Origin: Arabidopsis thaliana
Lineage: Eukaryota > Streptophyta > Magnoliopsida > Brassicales > Brassicaceae
Length of the DNA: 64,000 nt
NCBI RefSeq assembly: GCF_000001735.4
Contig: NC_003075.7
Location: 9,425,001-9,489,000 of the forward strand
Direction of reading: 5' to 3'
This document shows, in pieces, positions 40,201-51,707 of the stretch (its first letter is position 1; every line of letters starts with the position of its first letter). The position numbers and the translations under genes are program-made. The notes below the pieces were generated by a model. It was given only the letters and a program-made list of their open reading frames with translations, was not told the origin of the DNA and did no database searches.

Positions 40201-42562
40201 CAAAGTTAAACACAAATTATACGAATATGGAAACTTCAAATAATCTATTTTTTAAAACAATAATGTACTGCAGATTTATAAAAATAATTAAACACTTAAA
40301 CACTAAATGGAGAGAGAATAAAACCGCACAAAACAAACAAACTAAAACACTCCAACTACTATACATTCTATACATACCAGAAGAACTATTTGTTTGACGT
40401 GAAACTGTTGTATTTGTAGAATCTATATAAATCTCTATATATATATATATATATAAATATATATAAATAACCATTTAAATGTGTTTTCCAAATAGGTATA
40501 CAAATTTAGATTTCAAACTAAACAAAATACAGTAATATATATATGTTCGATATGAATTTTGCACATGATTTTGGAGCCCGTGACTAGGCTCAACTGCAGA
40601 AGTATTCATATACATGTTGTAGAGGAAAATTAAAGTCCAATGACACTTATGGGAAAGGAAAACGAACAGATTAAAATAAATACAGGAAAATGTTGTAGAT
40701 AAAATATAATATGATCTACTATATATTTAATTTAAATATGTTTGACACAGCTGTGTGAAATGCAATAATTTTGAAGTCATACTTGGACCGCACGGTAAGT
40801 TGGTAAAAGATTGTCAACAGTACTGCAAAATCACTTTCACACCTAAAGCTCGTACGTACATAGCGACAATCGGTTTGGTACGAACATAAAATATAAATTG
40901 AAACTGATTGACCAACTCATACATTCTATATCACAACCGACACAAAGTCCTTTTGTTTATTGTGTTGTTAAAGAGAAATAAAGTCCTTTTAGTTCATCAA
41001 AGTTAATAGAATTCATCCAACGCTATTTGATTTACGCGATATCTTGAATTCGGAGTTTGGATATTTTCTCTTTTAAACGTTAAGAAGCGTAAAGTATTTT
41101 CCTGGTTAGCAAATGTACATCCATCTCATTTTCTGTTATAAGACAAAAATAATGTGCATCCACCATGGACCTTAGACCATAGTCCATAGTAACAGCTTGT
41201 GACCTTGTGTTGCTGTTTTTTCTTCTGGTACATGTGTAGTAAATAAGTAAATAACTTTACCTGTGTGTAAAATAATCTTCTTCTTTTAAAATACAGTAAG
41301 AAATAATTTTCTTCTTTTTTTTGCAAAATAACCCTGGATTGACTCATTTATGAGAGGTAAAACTATTTAACAAATATAGTAATCCTTTTTCTTGGAAATA
41401 TCAAGTGATTTTGCCATAATATCTGTTGATGTACGTAATCGATCGATCATTTACATCAATTGATCAAATGATTTTTATAGCAAAAATATTATGACAAAAC
41501 CAAAAGTTGAGACTAAAAAAATAAAATCCATGTATTTGGTTAAGTCTAATTGTTTATGTAATCTTTATAAGAAATTTTTTAATCAAGGTCGAAACGATTT
41601 AATATCTAAAACCCATCAGTTTTCTTTAAAATTTTTGTTTGGGACTTTCATTTTTTTACTGTTATTTGGAGACTAACATGCAAGACCACATTATCATAAC
41701 ATAAATCTAAAGAAATCAGTCTTACAAAGTTGATAGATCTGGTTGGATTAATTAATCTTAACGTCCCTTTAATTTAGAAACTAAAATTGGGTGCATGTAT
41801 TGTGTTTACACTGTTCAAACTTTCGAGCACACAGCCAAAAAATCAAGTGACTTTTACAAACCCTTTTCTCTTTTATGGAGTAATATTAAAAAGAGGGTTC
41901 GCTTGTGGTTTTTTTTCTACTACAGCGACTGTACCTTTATAAGACAATCCGACCATCCTGGTATAGTAGTATCTAGGAAGACGGCTTAATAGACCAAAAC
42001 TTATCTACTATCTATCTAACTCACATAAAGATTATCAAATCAAACTCGTCCATTCTGACCGAAACTAAAATAAAAATCAAACTCGTCCATCAAAAAAGGC
42101 AAAAAATCCATCATCGAAAAACGATTTAGTCCTCAAATTAGTTTTGAGTATTTATTGAGAATACATGACTAATAAATGTTTACACGTACTAGTTTACTAC
42201 TACCATTGCATGTGCAAAGGAAACTGTAAGGACTTTTCTTGAAAACACACGGAACTTTTAAAGACTTACATGGAAACGGTCCAAAAACATCCTAAAAAAT
42301 AGCCAGCCAATACGGTCCTTAAGATTTCAATATTCCTTAAACACAGAAAGGATAAATCAAATAAAAACAAAGTCAAGTCAAACAAACGAGGGTCGAAATG
42401 GTAATAACATTCTAACTCCATGACCATGCTAATTCCAAATTACGTCACAGCCACCTTCGACGTTTTTCATTTAAATACCAATCTTAGTTTCATTCTATCT
42501 TTTGTTCTTGTCCCATCAAACTTGAGCCATCTCTCATTCCCTCTCTCTCGTTAATAGCTCAC
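37254..42562. other. 5.3 kb gene-poor intergenic region
   Basis: No supported gene. Two related direct-repeat-like words, TAGATTCGTCGAACG, occur at about 37781 and 37872 within two longer similar blocks (37735-37830 and 37835-37925), suggesting a small local duplication. A TA microsatellite lies at 40436-40455. The last 300 bp are the promoter and leader of the lipase gene. Short frames (up to 85 codons) look random. Confidence 0.55.
40436..40455. repeat. TA dinucleotide microsatellite
   Basis: About ten AT/TA units, flanked by further TATA-rich sequence up to 40468. Probably length-polymorphic. Confidence 0.75.
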
Positions 42563-44116
42563 ATGCAGACACTTACGCCTAACGCCGACATATTCCATGC
42601 AAAACGCCGTCGTTTCACTTGCAACACTCACACATCGACTTTGATTCCGACGAAGCCGCTCTCAGTTTCTCCCGCGAGAAAAACCAACAAAGAACATCTC
42701 AGAAACCTTGAGAACGTTCTTAGAACTTCGTCAAACTCTATAGATCATATCGAAAATGTAACTTCTCGTCAAGAGAAGACGACGAAGAATACATCGACGT
42801 CATCACTTCTCGGAGGTTTGAATTTGGCGCGAATATGGCCTCAGATGAAAGCAGCCGTCGACGAAATGTCGCCAAAGAATCTGAAACGGCTCCAAAGGCT
42901 TCTCTCAAAGTCATCCGAGGAACGTTCGCCGAAGAGTAAACTCGGGTCTAAATGGCGGGAGCTACACGGGTTAAACAACTGGGCCGGGTTGTTGGATCCG
43001 TTAGACGAGAATCTCCGGCGAGAGCTTGTCCGCTACGGAGAGTTTGTACAAGCGGCTTATCACGCGTTTCACTCAGACCCGGAAGGTTCGCCGAGACACG
43101 TGGCGTTACCTGATGGGTCATTTAAAGTGACCAAGAGTCTTTACGCCACGTCATCCGTTCGTTTACCTAAATGGATCGATGACGTTGCACCGGATCTCCG
43201 GTGGATGACTAAACAGACGAGCTGGGTTGGTTACGTGGCGGTGTGTGATGATCCGAGAGAGATCCGACGGATGGGAAGGAGGGAGATCGTCATCGCCCTC
43301 CGTGGAACCGCCACGTTGCTCGAATGGTCAGAGAATTTCAGGCCCAATCTCGTTTCAATGCCTGAGCCCAAACCCGATCAATCCGACCCGACTCGACCCA
43401 AAGTGGAATGCGGATTTAATAGCCTCTACACGACGGGTGACCAACACGCACCAAGCCTCGCCGAGTCTTTGGTCGGCGAAATCAGCCGGCTCGTCGAGCT
43501 CTATGCAGGAGAGGAGCTGAGTATCAGCGTAACCGGCCACAGCCTCGGCGCCGCAATCGCGCTTCTCGCCGCCGACGACATCGCCGAGCGTGTTCCACAC
43601 GCGCCTCCGGTTGCGGTGTTTTCCTTTGGTGGGCCTCGAGTCGGGAACCGTGAGTTCGCGGATCGTTTGGATTCGAAAGGAGTGAAAGTCCTCCGCGTGG
43701 TTAACAGCCAAGATGTGGTCACGAAAGTCCCCGGAATATTCGCCGATAACGATAAACAGGGGCAAAGTCGTAATAACGGGAGAAGTCCAGGGGGTATTAT
43801 GGAAATGGTGGAGAGGAACAATCCATGGGCTTACTCGCATGTGGGAGCAGAGCTCCGTGTAGACATGAAGATGTCTCCGTACTTGAAACCAAACGCTGAC
43901 GTGGCGTGTTGCCATGACCTTGAGGCGTACTTGCACTTAGTCGACGGGTTTTTGGCATCTAACTGTCCGTTTCGGGCAAACGCGAAACGGAGTTTAAGGA
44001 AACTGTTGGATGAGCAACGGTCAAACGTCAAGGTTTTGTACACAGGAAAGTCTTTAAGACTTAACCGTACTTTTCATGATAACGGAGATGTTTTGCCTAG
44101 TCCGTCGTCTTCATGA
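42563..44116 (+). CDS. Chloroplastic class 3 lipase, phospholipase A1-I-beta2 (DAD1-like)
   Basis: Single-exon gene, 517 residues, start ATG at 42563. Hydrolyses sn-1 acyl groups of phospho- and galactolipids; the DAD1 family feeds polyunsaturated acids into jasmonate synthesis in plastids. The first 60 residues are rich in Ser, Thr, Arg and poor in acidic residues, as in a transit peptide. The lipase fold follows: [15 protein letters not shown] (oxyanion region), the nucleophile elbow GHSLG with Ser327, Asp384 in [12 protein letters not shown], and His451 in [10 protein letters not shown], a complete triad. The coding region is GC-richer than its surroundings, as usual for intronless genes here. 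The C-terminal tail after residue 475 is basic. I recall it as At4g16820 (PLA-I-beta2, DALL group). Intact. Confidence 0.95.
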
Positions 44117-45620
44117 GCTTTGATTTATTAAAGAAAAAAGATTTGTTCTCTTTTAATACTTTTTAAGTATTTGTTTATTTTTTCTAATTACCAAAAAAAG
44201 TATTTGTTTATTTTGCTATAATTATTATTTACTTTTTCTAAGATTAAGATATTCATTATTGGTGGGGGGAATTATTTATTTATTTGTTTGTTATGATTTC
44301 TTTGTCGCCATTGGTGATAATAAAAGATTAAAAAGTTGTGCAATTTAGACTTTCGCGTTTGTTTTAGCAAATGTGATTTTTGCACAAAAAATTGTAAATA
44401 GAATAAAATGAAATAAATGTCATTGGTTAAACTATTAGATAAAAAATAAGTTTTGCTAGAGAAAAAAACAGAAAATAACATAATCTATGTGTTTAAACCT
44501 TAAATTTCAATTAAAATGGTACTGATTAATTATTTTCATATATACATAGGAACACTTGAATATATGAACTGCAAAACTATGTTTTTTTAAAGTGGGACTA
44601 AATGACCAAATTTTATTAAAACGACATATGGAAGACTAGTATGTTGTAACCAACAATGAACAATAACCAATACTGAAATAAGTTATTGTTTGTTTGATTT
44701 TAGAATTGTTACATCCGGTACGACGAAGTCTGAATCATCATAAGAGTCTGGATCATCATCTGAGTCTCATCACACAATTGTTTGCAATGCGGTTCTAACA
44801 TTTATCCACTTCATATTTTTTTTATATAAAAATTGTTTATACGTTTCCAACACGTAAACACTTCTCATTGTACATTTTCTTTTTTTTTTTTGCTATAATG
44901 ACTGAAACCATGCATGAAAAGTCTTCTAAATAGAATCGAACTAAAAGAAAAATTACACTTAAAAAAACAAATTGCAATATTTTTTGGTTTTATTTGGTTT
45001 AAAACTATGTATGATCTAGAAAAAAAATATTATGAGCCTAAAGTGAATTATTCTGATTCTATATAAATACAAACGGTAAGTATTAAGTTAGAAAACTAAA
45101 TAGTCTTATGTATACAAATCTCTTCATAATTCATTAAATATATTGTAAATTGTAATGAGTATTTTCATATACATAGACTGATAGAAGCACTTTATCGTTA
45201 AAATTGCAAAATAAAAGTAGTTATAAGTGGGCATAAATGACCAAAATTTGCTAAAATAGATTGTTTTTTTTTTTTTTTTTTTGGTAGGGGACACTGGACA
45301 GGGAGATAATCCAATAATGAAATATAAACTTTTGTTTAGATATGCCGTCGGTTTAAGTATTCTGATAATCACCACCGTTTTTTTGCCTATTCCAAATTTC
45401 CACACATTTTATTTTCATTTCTTAATATTTATTTCCTTATCATTTCTTTCTCTCACCAACCAACAAGTTCTCCTTTCTACCCATTTCGTCTCCTTCATTT
45501 TGACGTTTTCTTTAGATCTGTTAATAATCCCATCCATGGCTTGGTCTAGTCACTAGTGGTGTTATCTCTCTGTGTGGAATAAAAAGCAAGGTTTTTTAAT
45601 CACTTGGATTGTTTTAAGAT
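44117..45620. other. Intergenic between lipase and RGGA
   Basis: AT-rich, no coding support. A poly-T run of 17 bases lies at 45266-45282. The 300 bp before 45621 hold the RGGA promoter and leader. Confidence 0.55.
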
Positions 45621-47308
45621 ATGGCAACTTTGAACCCTTTTGATTTGTTGGATGATGATGCTGAGGATCCAAGCCAGCTCGCTGTTGCCATCGAGAAGAT
45701 TGATAAGTCCAAGAAATCTGGACAGGTTTCGAGCTTGCCTGCTAAGTCAGCTCCTAAGCTTCCATCGAAGCCACTTCCTCCTGCTCAAGCCGGTGAGGTT
45801 TCTTCTCATAAATCAATATTTAATCAGAAAAATTCGATCTTTATTACTGGAGTAAGCTGTCTGTGTTATTGTTTGGATTCTCTTGATTATTCATGGAGTT
45901 GTGTTTTGTCGGTTGAATGATTGAGATTAGTGTATGATTAGTTTTGATGCTGTTGACTAGTGAGAGAGGCAAGGAGTGATGCTCCACGTGGTGGTGGAGG
46001 CCGTGGAGGATTTAACCGTGGTCGTGGTGGTTACAACCGTGATGATGGTAACAATGGATATTCAGGGGGATACACTAAACCCTCAGGTGAAGGAGATGTT
46101 TCAAAGTCTTCTTACGAGAGGCGTGGCGGTGGTGGTGCTCCTCGTGGTTCCTTCCGTGGTGAAGGTGGTGGACCTGGTGGTGGTCGTCGTGGTGGATTCA
46201 GCAATGAGGGTGGTGATGGGGAACGTCCTCGAAGGGCCTTTGAGCGTCGTAGTGGAACTGGCAGAGGGTCAGTCTTATTCTGTTGTTGCATAATCTGCCA
46301 TTGAAATGACTGTGTCAATCTCATAAGTTGGAGTTTATCTTTTGGATAGGAGTGACTTCAAGCGTGACGGATCTGGTCGTGGGAATTGGGGAACTCCAGG
46401 GGAAGAGATAGCTGCGTATGTAATTGTTTATGGTTTATTGCATTTGTTTAAAAAAGTATGTATTAATGTGATTGTGATTGGGAATTTGGACTAAAAGAAG
46501 TTTTCTCTGGATTTTAAGTGAGACTGAAGCAGTAGCTGGTGTTGAGACTGAGAAGGATGTTGGAGAGAAGCCAGCTGTTGATGATGTAGCTGCTGATGCT
46601 AACAAGGAGGATACTGTTGTTGAGGAGAAAGAGCCTGAGGATAAGGTAAACAGAGAATAGAATAGAAATGCTAGGCTCCTCTTTACTATACTGGTATCAG
46701 TTTTTTTTATTTTCACTTATTGTTTATTGACTTGTGTTTCTACAGGAAATGACTCTTGATGAGTATGAGAAAATACTCGAGGAGAAGAAAAAGGCACTTC
46801 AATCATTAACTACCTCTGAGAGGAAAGTTGATACGAAAGTGTTTGAATCAATGCAACAACTGTCAAACAAGAAGTCTAATGATGAAATCTTCATCAAGCT
46901 GGTAAGACATATCATGTATCATTTCTTCATTGTCGTCTATTAACTTGCGTCAATGATTCTAAACCTTTCCTTTGACCTATTTCCCAGGGTTCTGATAAGG
47001 ACAAACGCAAAGATGACAAAGAAGAGAAGGCTAAGAAGGTTTAAATCATTGTCTGAATTGAAACATATTGTAGAAATCAATAAGTTTGCTTATTGATGTG
47101 TGTTCCTGATTGTAAACAGGCTGTGAGCATCAATGAGTTTCTGAAGCCAGCAGAGGGTGGGAACTACTACCGAGGAGGTCGTGGTGGCCGTGGACGTGGT
47201 GGTCGTGGCCGTGGAGGTGTTTCTAGTGGCGAATCTGGTGGTTACCGTAATGAAGCTGCACCGGCAATTGGAGATGCTGCTCAGTTCCCATCTCTTGGGG
47301 GCAAGTAA
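45621..47308 (+). CDS. RGGA: RGG-repeat RNA-binding protein A (hyaluronan/mRNA-binding, Stm1-like)
   Basis: RNA-binding protein of the SERBP1/Stm1 type; Arabidopsis RGGA affects drought and salt responses and is perinuclear/cytoplasmic (from memory, At4g16830). Exons: 45621-45792, 45961-46267, 46350-46415, 46519-46645, 46746-46901, 46988-47038, 47120-47308; 355 residues, all joins GT-AG and in frame. N-terminus MATLNPFDLLDDDAEDPSQL is the Stm1-N motif found in this family. Exon 2 encodes a glycine/arginine stretch (GGGGRGGFNRGRGGYNRDD). The HABP4/PAI-RBP1 core TLDEYEKILEEKKKALQSL is in exon 5, and a second RGG block (RGGRGGRGRGGRGRGG) precedes the C-terminal FPSLGGK. Intact. Confidence 0.96.
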
Positions 47309-47762
47309 GATCCATCCATGATAACGTCCACACTCGTGCATCCTCCTTTAGGATTTTGTGCGAGGATTTACTGTTTACTGGTCTCTCGTTGTCAGATGTA
47401 AATAATTAGGTGTCGTCGTCAGTTTTTAGATTTTATGCAAAACTTTACACTTGTTGGTGTTCTTTACTTTTGAAACAGTACACTCTTCTTAATTTTACCA
47501 TTTTACTCGTTTTGTGTTTGTTGTTTTCTTATTTATGAAACATGTTTTGAGACGGACATATCTAATGTTATCGGGTTTGAGTCTTTACTCTGTCTCCTCT
47601 TTTCTCATTCGTGATCGTGTTCATAGATGTTTTAGAATCAGTAATAATTTGACATGAGTTATGACTTATGAATGATTGTCGAATAACGTGGTTGCTATTA
47701 CATATACCAATGATTCTGTAGGATTTAAACATTTTTTTGTGTTCTGTCGTAAACCATGTAAA
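47309..47762. other. Spacer between RGGA and the PPR gene
   Basis: RGGA 3' UTR followed by a short promoter. The reading frame of the PPR gene is open upstream to 47676, but with no ATG before 47763. Confidence 0.6.
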
Positions 47763-49803
47763 ATGCTTTCTCGCTTCAACATTCATCAGCCATTTAAACG
47801 CTGTAAATTTCGATTCTTTTTGCGTTCCATTGGAAACCCAGATACCATTTTGGTGGAATCATGTTCGTCTTCCTCTTGTTCATCGCCAGAGCCATCTCTG
47901 GTTCGTTCCGATTACTTGACTAAACCTTCTGATCAAGACCAGATTTTTCCGTTGAACAAGATAATAGCTAGGTGTGTACGTTCAGGAGATATAGATGGAG
48001 CTCTTAGAGTGTTTCACGGAATGAGAGCTAAGAACACCATTACCTGGAATTCTCTGCTCATTGGGATTTCTAAAGATCCAAGCAGAATGATGGAAGCACA
48101 CCAACTGTTCGACGAAATCCCTGAACCAGATACTTTCTCTTATAACATTATGTTGTCTTGCTACGTTCGTAATGTTAACTTCGAGAAGGCACAGAGCTTC
48201 TTCGATCGGATGCCATTCAAGGATGCGGCGTCATGGAACACGATGATCACAGGGTATGCACGAAGAGGTGAAATGGAGAAAGCGCGGGAATTGTTCTACT
48301 CCATGATGGAGAAGAATGAAGTTTCTTGGAATGCCATGATCTCTGGATACATTGAATGCGGAGATTTGGAAAAGGCATCACATTTCTTCAAAGTGGCTCC
48401 AGTTAGAGGCGTCGTGGCTTGGACGGCGATGATCACAGGGTACATGAAAGCCAAGAAGGTTGAATTAGCTGAGGCAATGTTCAAAGACATGACAGTGAAT
48501 AAAAATCTTGTAACTTGGAATGCTATGATCTCTGGTTATGTTGAAAATTCTAGGCCAGAAGATGGATTGAAGCTTTTCAGAGCTATGCTTGAGGAAGGAA
48601 TTAGGCCTAACTCGTCTGGACTAAGCAGCGCATTGCTCGGATGCAGTGAATTATCGGCGTTACAATTAGGGAGGCAAATACATCAGATAGTGAGTAAATC
48701 TACATTGTGTAATGATGTAACAGCATTGACGTCTCTGATCAGTATGTACTGCAAATGTGGAGAACTTGGTGATGCTTGGAAGCTCTTTGAGGTGATGAAG
48801 AAGAAAGATGTTGTGGCGTGGAACGCAATGATTTCCGGGTATGCTCAGCACGGTAATGCGGATAAGGCTCTGTGTTTGTTCCGTGAGATGATAGATAACA
48901 AGATCAGACCGGATTGGATAACGTTTGTTGCGGTTTTACTGGCCTGTAACCATGCTGGACTAGTGAATATTGGGATGGCATATTTCGAATCGATGGTGAG
49001 AGATTATAAGGTAGAACCGCAGCCTGATCATTACACGTGTATGGTTGATCTTTTGGGTCGGGCTGGGAAGCTGGAGGAGGCATTGAAACTGATAAGATCA
49101 ATGCCGTTTAGACCTCATGCTGCGGTCTTTGGGACGCTCTTAGGGGCTTGTAGAGTGCACAAGAATGTGGAATTGGCTGAATTTGCAGCTGAGAAACTGC
49201 TTCAGCTAAACTCGCAAAATGCAGCCGGGTATGTGCAGCTTGCGAATATCTACGCATCGAAGAATCGTTGGGAAGACGTTGCAAGGGTTCGCAAGAGAAT
49301 GAAAGAGAGCAATGTTGTGAAGGTAGAGCGAGTCAAAGTTCGATTCTTTATTCGAGTTACAAGACTCTAATGTATTTACTTGACTGTTTCAGGTACCTGG
49401 ATACAGTTGGATCGAAATACGAAACAAAGTTCACCATTTCAGATCAAGTGATCGGATTCACCCTGAACTAGACTCAATACACAAGAAACTGAAGGAGTTG
49501 GAGAAGAAGATGAAACTAGCTGGATACAAACCGGAACTAGAGTTTGCTTTACACAATGTAGAGGAAGAGCAAAAAGAGAAGCTATTGTTATGGCACAGCG
49601 AGAAGTTAGCTGTTGCATTTGGTTGCATAAAACTCCCTCAAGGTTCACAGATACAAGTGTTCAAGAACTTGAGAATCTGTGGTGATTGTCATAAAGCAAT
49701 CAAATTTATCTCGGAGATAGAGAAACGAGAGATCATTGTAAGAGACACCACAAGGTTTCACCATTTCAAAGATGGGTCTTGCTCTTGTGGCGATTACTGG
49801 TGA
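47763..49803 (+). CDS. PPR protein of the PLS-E-E+-DYW class, organellar RNA editing factor type
   Basis: Two exons, 47763-49322 and 49393-49803, give 656 residues; the intron is 70 bp (GTAGAG...TTTCAG). The start chosen is the first ATG in frame, [14 protein letters not shown], which opens a basic, Ser-rich presequence consistent with mitochondrion or plastid. PPR repeats follow, with recurrent WN.MI.GY signatures ([48 protein letters not shown]). Exon 2 begins VPGYSWIEI (E+ motif), then carries the DYW deaminase-like domain: [13 protein letters not shown] (HSE zinc-ligand motif), [11 protein letters not shown] (CxxCH) and the terminal CSCGDYW. Such proteins choose a cytidine in organellar RNA and, with the DYW domain, edit it to uridine. 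Target unknown. I recall it as At4g16835. Confidence 0.95.
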
Positions 49804-49913
49804 AAAGAGAAGAGCTTTGACTCTCTCATTGGTCAAACCTGACTGTATTTATATGCGTTATTGTGTGGTAAAGTTTCGACCTTTGACTTGACAAGTTGCC
49901 GTTAAGAAGAGAG

Positions 49914-50210
49914 ATGCGTAGATCAGCGAGTGGTTCTAGAGTTTTGGATCATTTTCCGGCGACTTCAAGGTCTCCGCCTCGATCTCAGAGTGTTACAGCA
50001 ATGGAAGATGATGTGGAGCTGCTTTTGCCTAGGTACGATCCGAATTCTCAAGCGGGGAAGAGAGAGAAATCAAGATTCAGATTTTCAGAAAACGTCATCC
50101 ATTTGATTCCTCTCATTCTTCTTCTCTGTGTCGCAATCCTCTGGCTCTCCTCTTACTCAGGTAAGCCGAGAAATTGTTTCAATCTCTATGAATCCATAAT
50201 TGATCTGTGA
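49914..50210 (+). CDS. Small single-span membrane protein
   Basis: Starts at the ATG at 49914, MRRSASGSRVLDHFPATS. A conserved-looking PRYDPNSQAGKREKSRFRF stretch precedes one hydrophobic helix (VIHLIPLILLLCVAILWLSSY). A strong donor (TCAG|GTAAGCC) sits at 50160-50161, so the real last exon is probably elsewhere in 50300-51000; I could not identify it. If the intron is retained, translation stops at 50210 after 98 residues. Basic N-terminus, acidic patch MEDDVELLL in the middle. Function unknown; I recall it as At4g16840. Confidence 0.7.
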   Translation: MRRSASGSRVLDHFPATSRSPPRSQSVTAMEDDVELLLPRYDPNSQAGKREKSRFRFSENVIHLIPLILLLCVAILWLSSYSGKPRNCFNLYESIIDL

Positions 50211-51090
50211 AACTTAATTAGGGATTTTACAAAGACTCATATGGATATGAGGATCGAGATGTCTCTGCAACGTTAGAATCTTGTGTTGAATTATGGTTTC
50301 AATTTGTTCATATAATACTAAATCGGTGATGGATTTGGAATTTGTCAGCAGCGTTAAGGAGTTGAGTTCCAAAAGCAACATGTTGTCTTGTCTCCATGGG
50401 AACTCATATTCAGTTTTGGGAAAGGAAACAATTCTTTTACCGCCGGTGATTTTGTGCCGCAAACCATTCGTATTTGTAATTTTTGGTTCTGTAGACACAC
50501 AAAAGGATCTCTCGTTTTCATGAAATGTATGTTTAATATTTCAGTGATATACATCACACAACTCAAGTAGAAAACACTGATGGTTATCCATTAATCATTC
50601 TATTGGTCGAAAAAAAGATTAGTTTCAACTTAATGCCACCTTAGGATTATATGTTCCTGTGAGTTTCAGCTAGCCAACTCAACTAGAGTTAAACAATGGA
50701 ATCAAAATACATATTCAGTAATTTATTTTAAACTCTGACTATTTATGTAAAACACAAATGGAAATCAAAATTGAAGGTCATGAAGATTCTATTCTTAGTG
50801 TGAAAAGTATAGATCAATGATTCTTAATTTCTTCATCCTCCACGCATAGATCAATGGTGAATATGGTTTTAAATCCTCTAATACTCACTGTACTGCCATG
50901 GTAGAGTTAAAAAAACAATTTTAGAAATATTAGTGGATTAAGGCATTAAGCTGTCCAAGTTGCTTGTATTTTCTTTTCATTTTATTAATTAAAAAAAAAG
51001 TTCAACTATTTATTGACTAATAATAATACGTGTTAAATGGTTATCGGTTTAAAATATGGGCCATAGGCCCAGACTTGAAGAAAAACTTGA
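50211..51090. other. Intron or 3' region of the small membrane-protein gene
   Basis: No clear coding exon. It probably contains a further exon and the 3' UTR of the gene at 49914, then the promoter of VRN2. I see no other element. Confidence 0.4.
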
Positions 51091-51207
51091 AACCCAAAGT
51101 TTTATTTTTACTTGTTTTCTTTCTCAGTGAATATCTCCCAATCAAGCTTCTTCAATTTTGCTTGCTCTCTCTCTTACACGGCCAATCGGTGTTTTCGCAG
51201 CTTTCAG

Positions 51208-51540
51208 GTTTGTCTCAATCTCAAATTAAATCGGAGTCAAGTAATAACAATTGATAACCCTAATTGTTTCAATTATATTGTAAGATTTGAAATTTTGCAG
51301 TAGATCCGGAATCGTATTCTAGTTCTGGAATCGTTGATCTCGATGGAATTTTTTTTAAGATTTCTTCATACACATTTGGTTCAAAAGATCACATAATTTT
51401 ATTTTAATTTGATAAGTATGATGATTCTGCTAAGTGGCATTGGATAAAGTTTTCATTTTTGCAATACGTCTAAACTTGTCTATGTCTTGAATGAACTCTC
51501 TGAGTTGCTTAAAAAGTCTTGTGCTTTCTTTATTACACAG
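51208..51540 (+). other. VRN2: 5' leader intron of VRN2
   Basis: CTTTCAG|GTTTGTCTC forms a donor at 51208 and TATTACACAG|GCCTC an acceptor at 51540, 168 bp before the VRN2 ATG. The same arrangement occurs in the leader of the gene at 55699 (intron 55171-55591). The intron is inferred from the splice sites and from this conservation, not from transcripts. Confidence 0.6.
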
Positions 51541-51707
51541 GCCTCAATACAAGACATTCTATATAAGCATATTGCAGAAGAGGCGGTTCTAATTGTTGCA
51601 TGGAGTTGAACAATATGACGTAGGGAAATTCTAATTTAGGGGAGGCCTCAGAGTTTGCACTAACTTCATAATCAGCTCTGGACGTTGTTGATTGTATTTG
51701 AACAAGA

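Noticed and set aside
43355..43936. 193-codon frame antisense to the lipase
   Set aside because: Mirror frame produced by the GC-rich codon use of the intronless lipase; no independent motif.
47676..47762. Extending the PPR protein upstream to 47676
   Set aside because: The frame is open but the first codon is TTG and there is no ATG before 47763.
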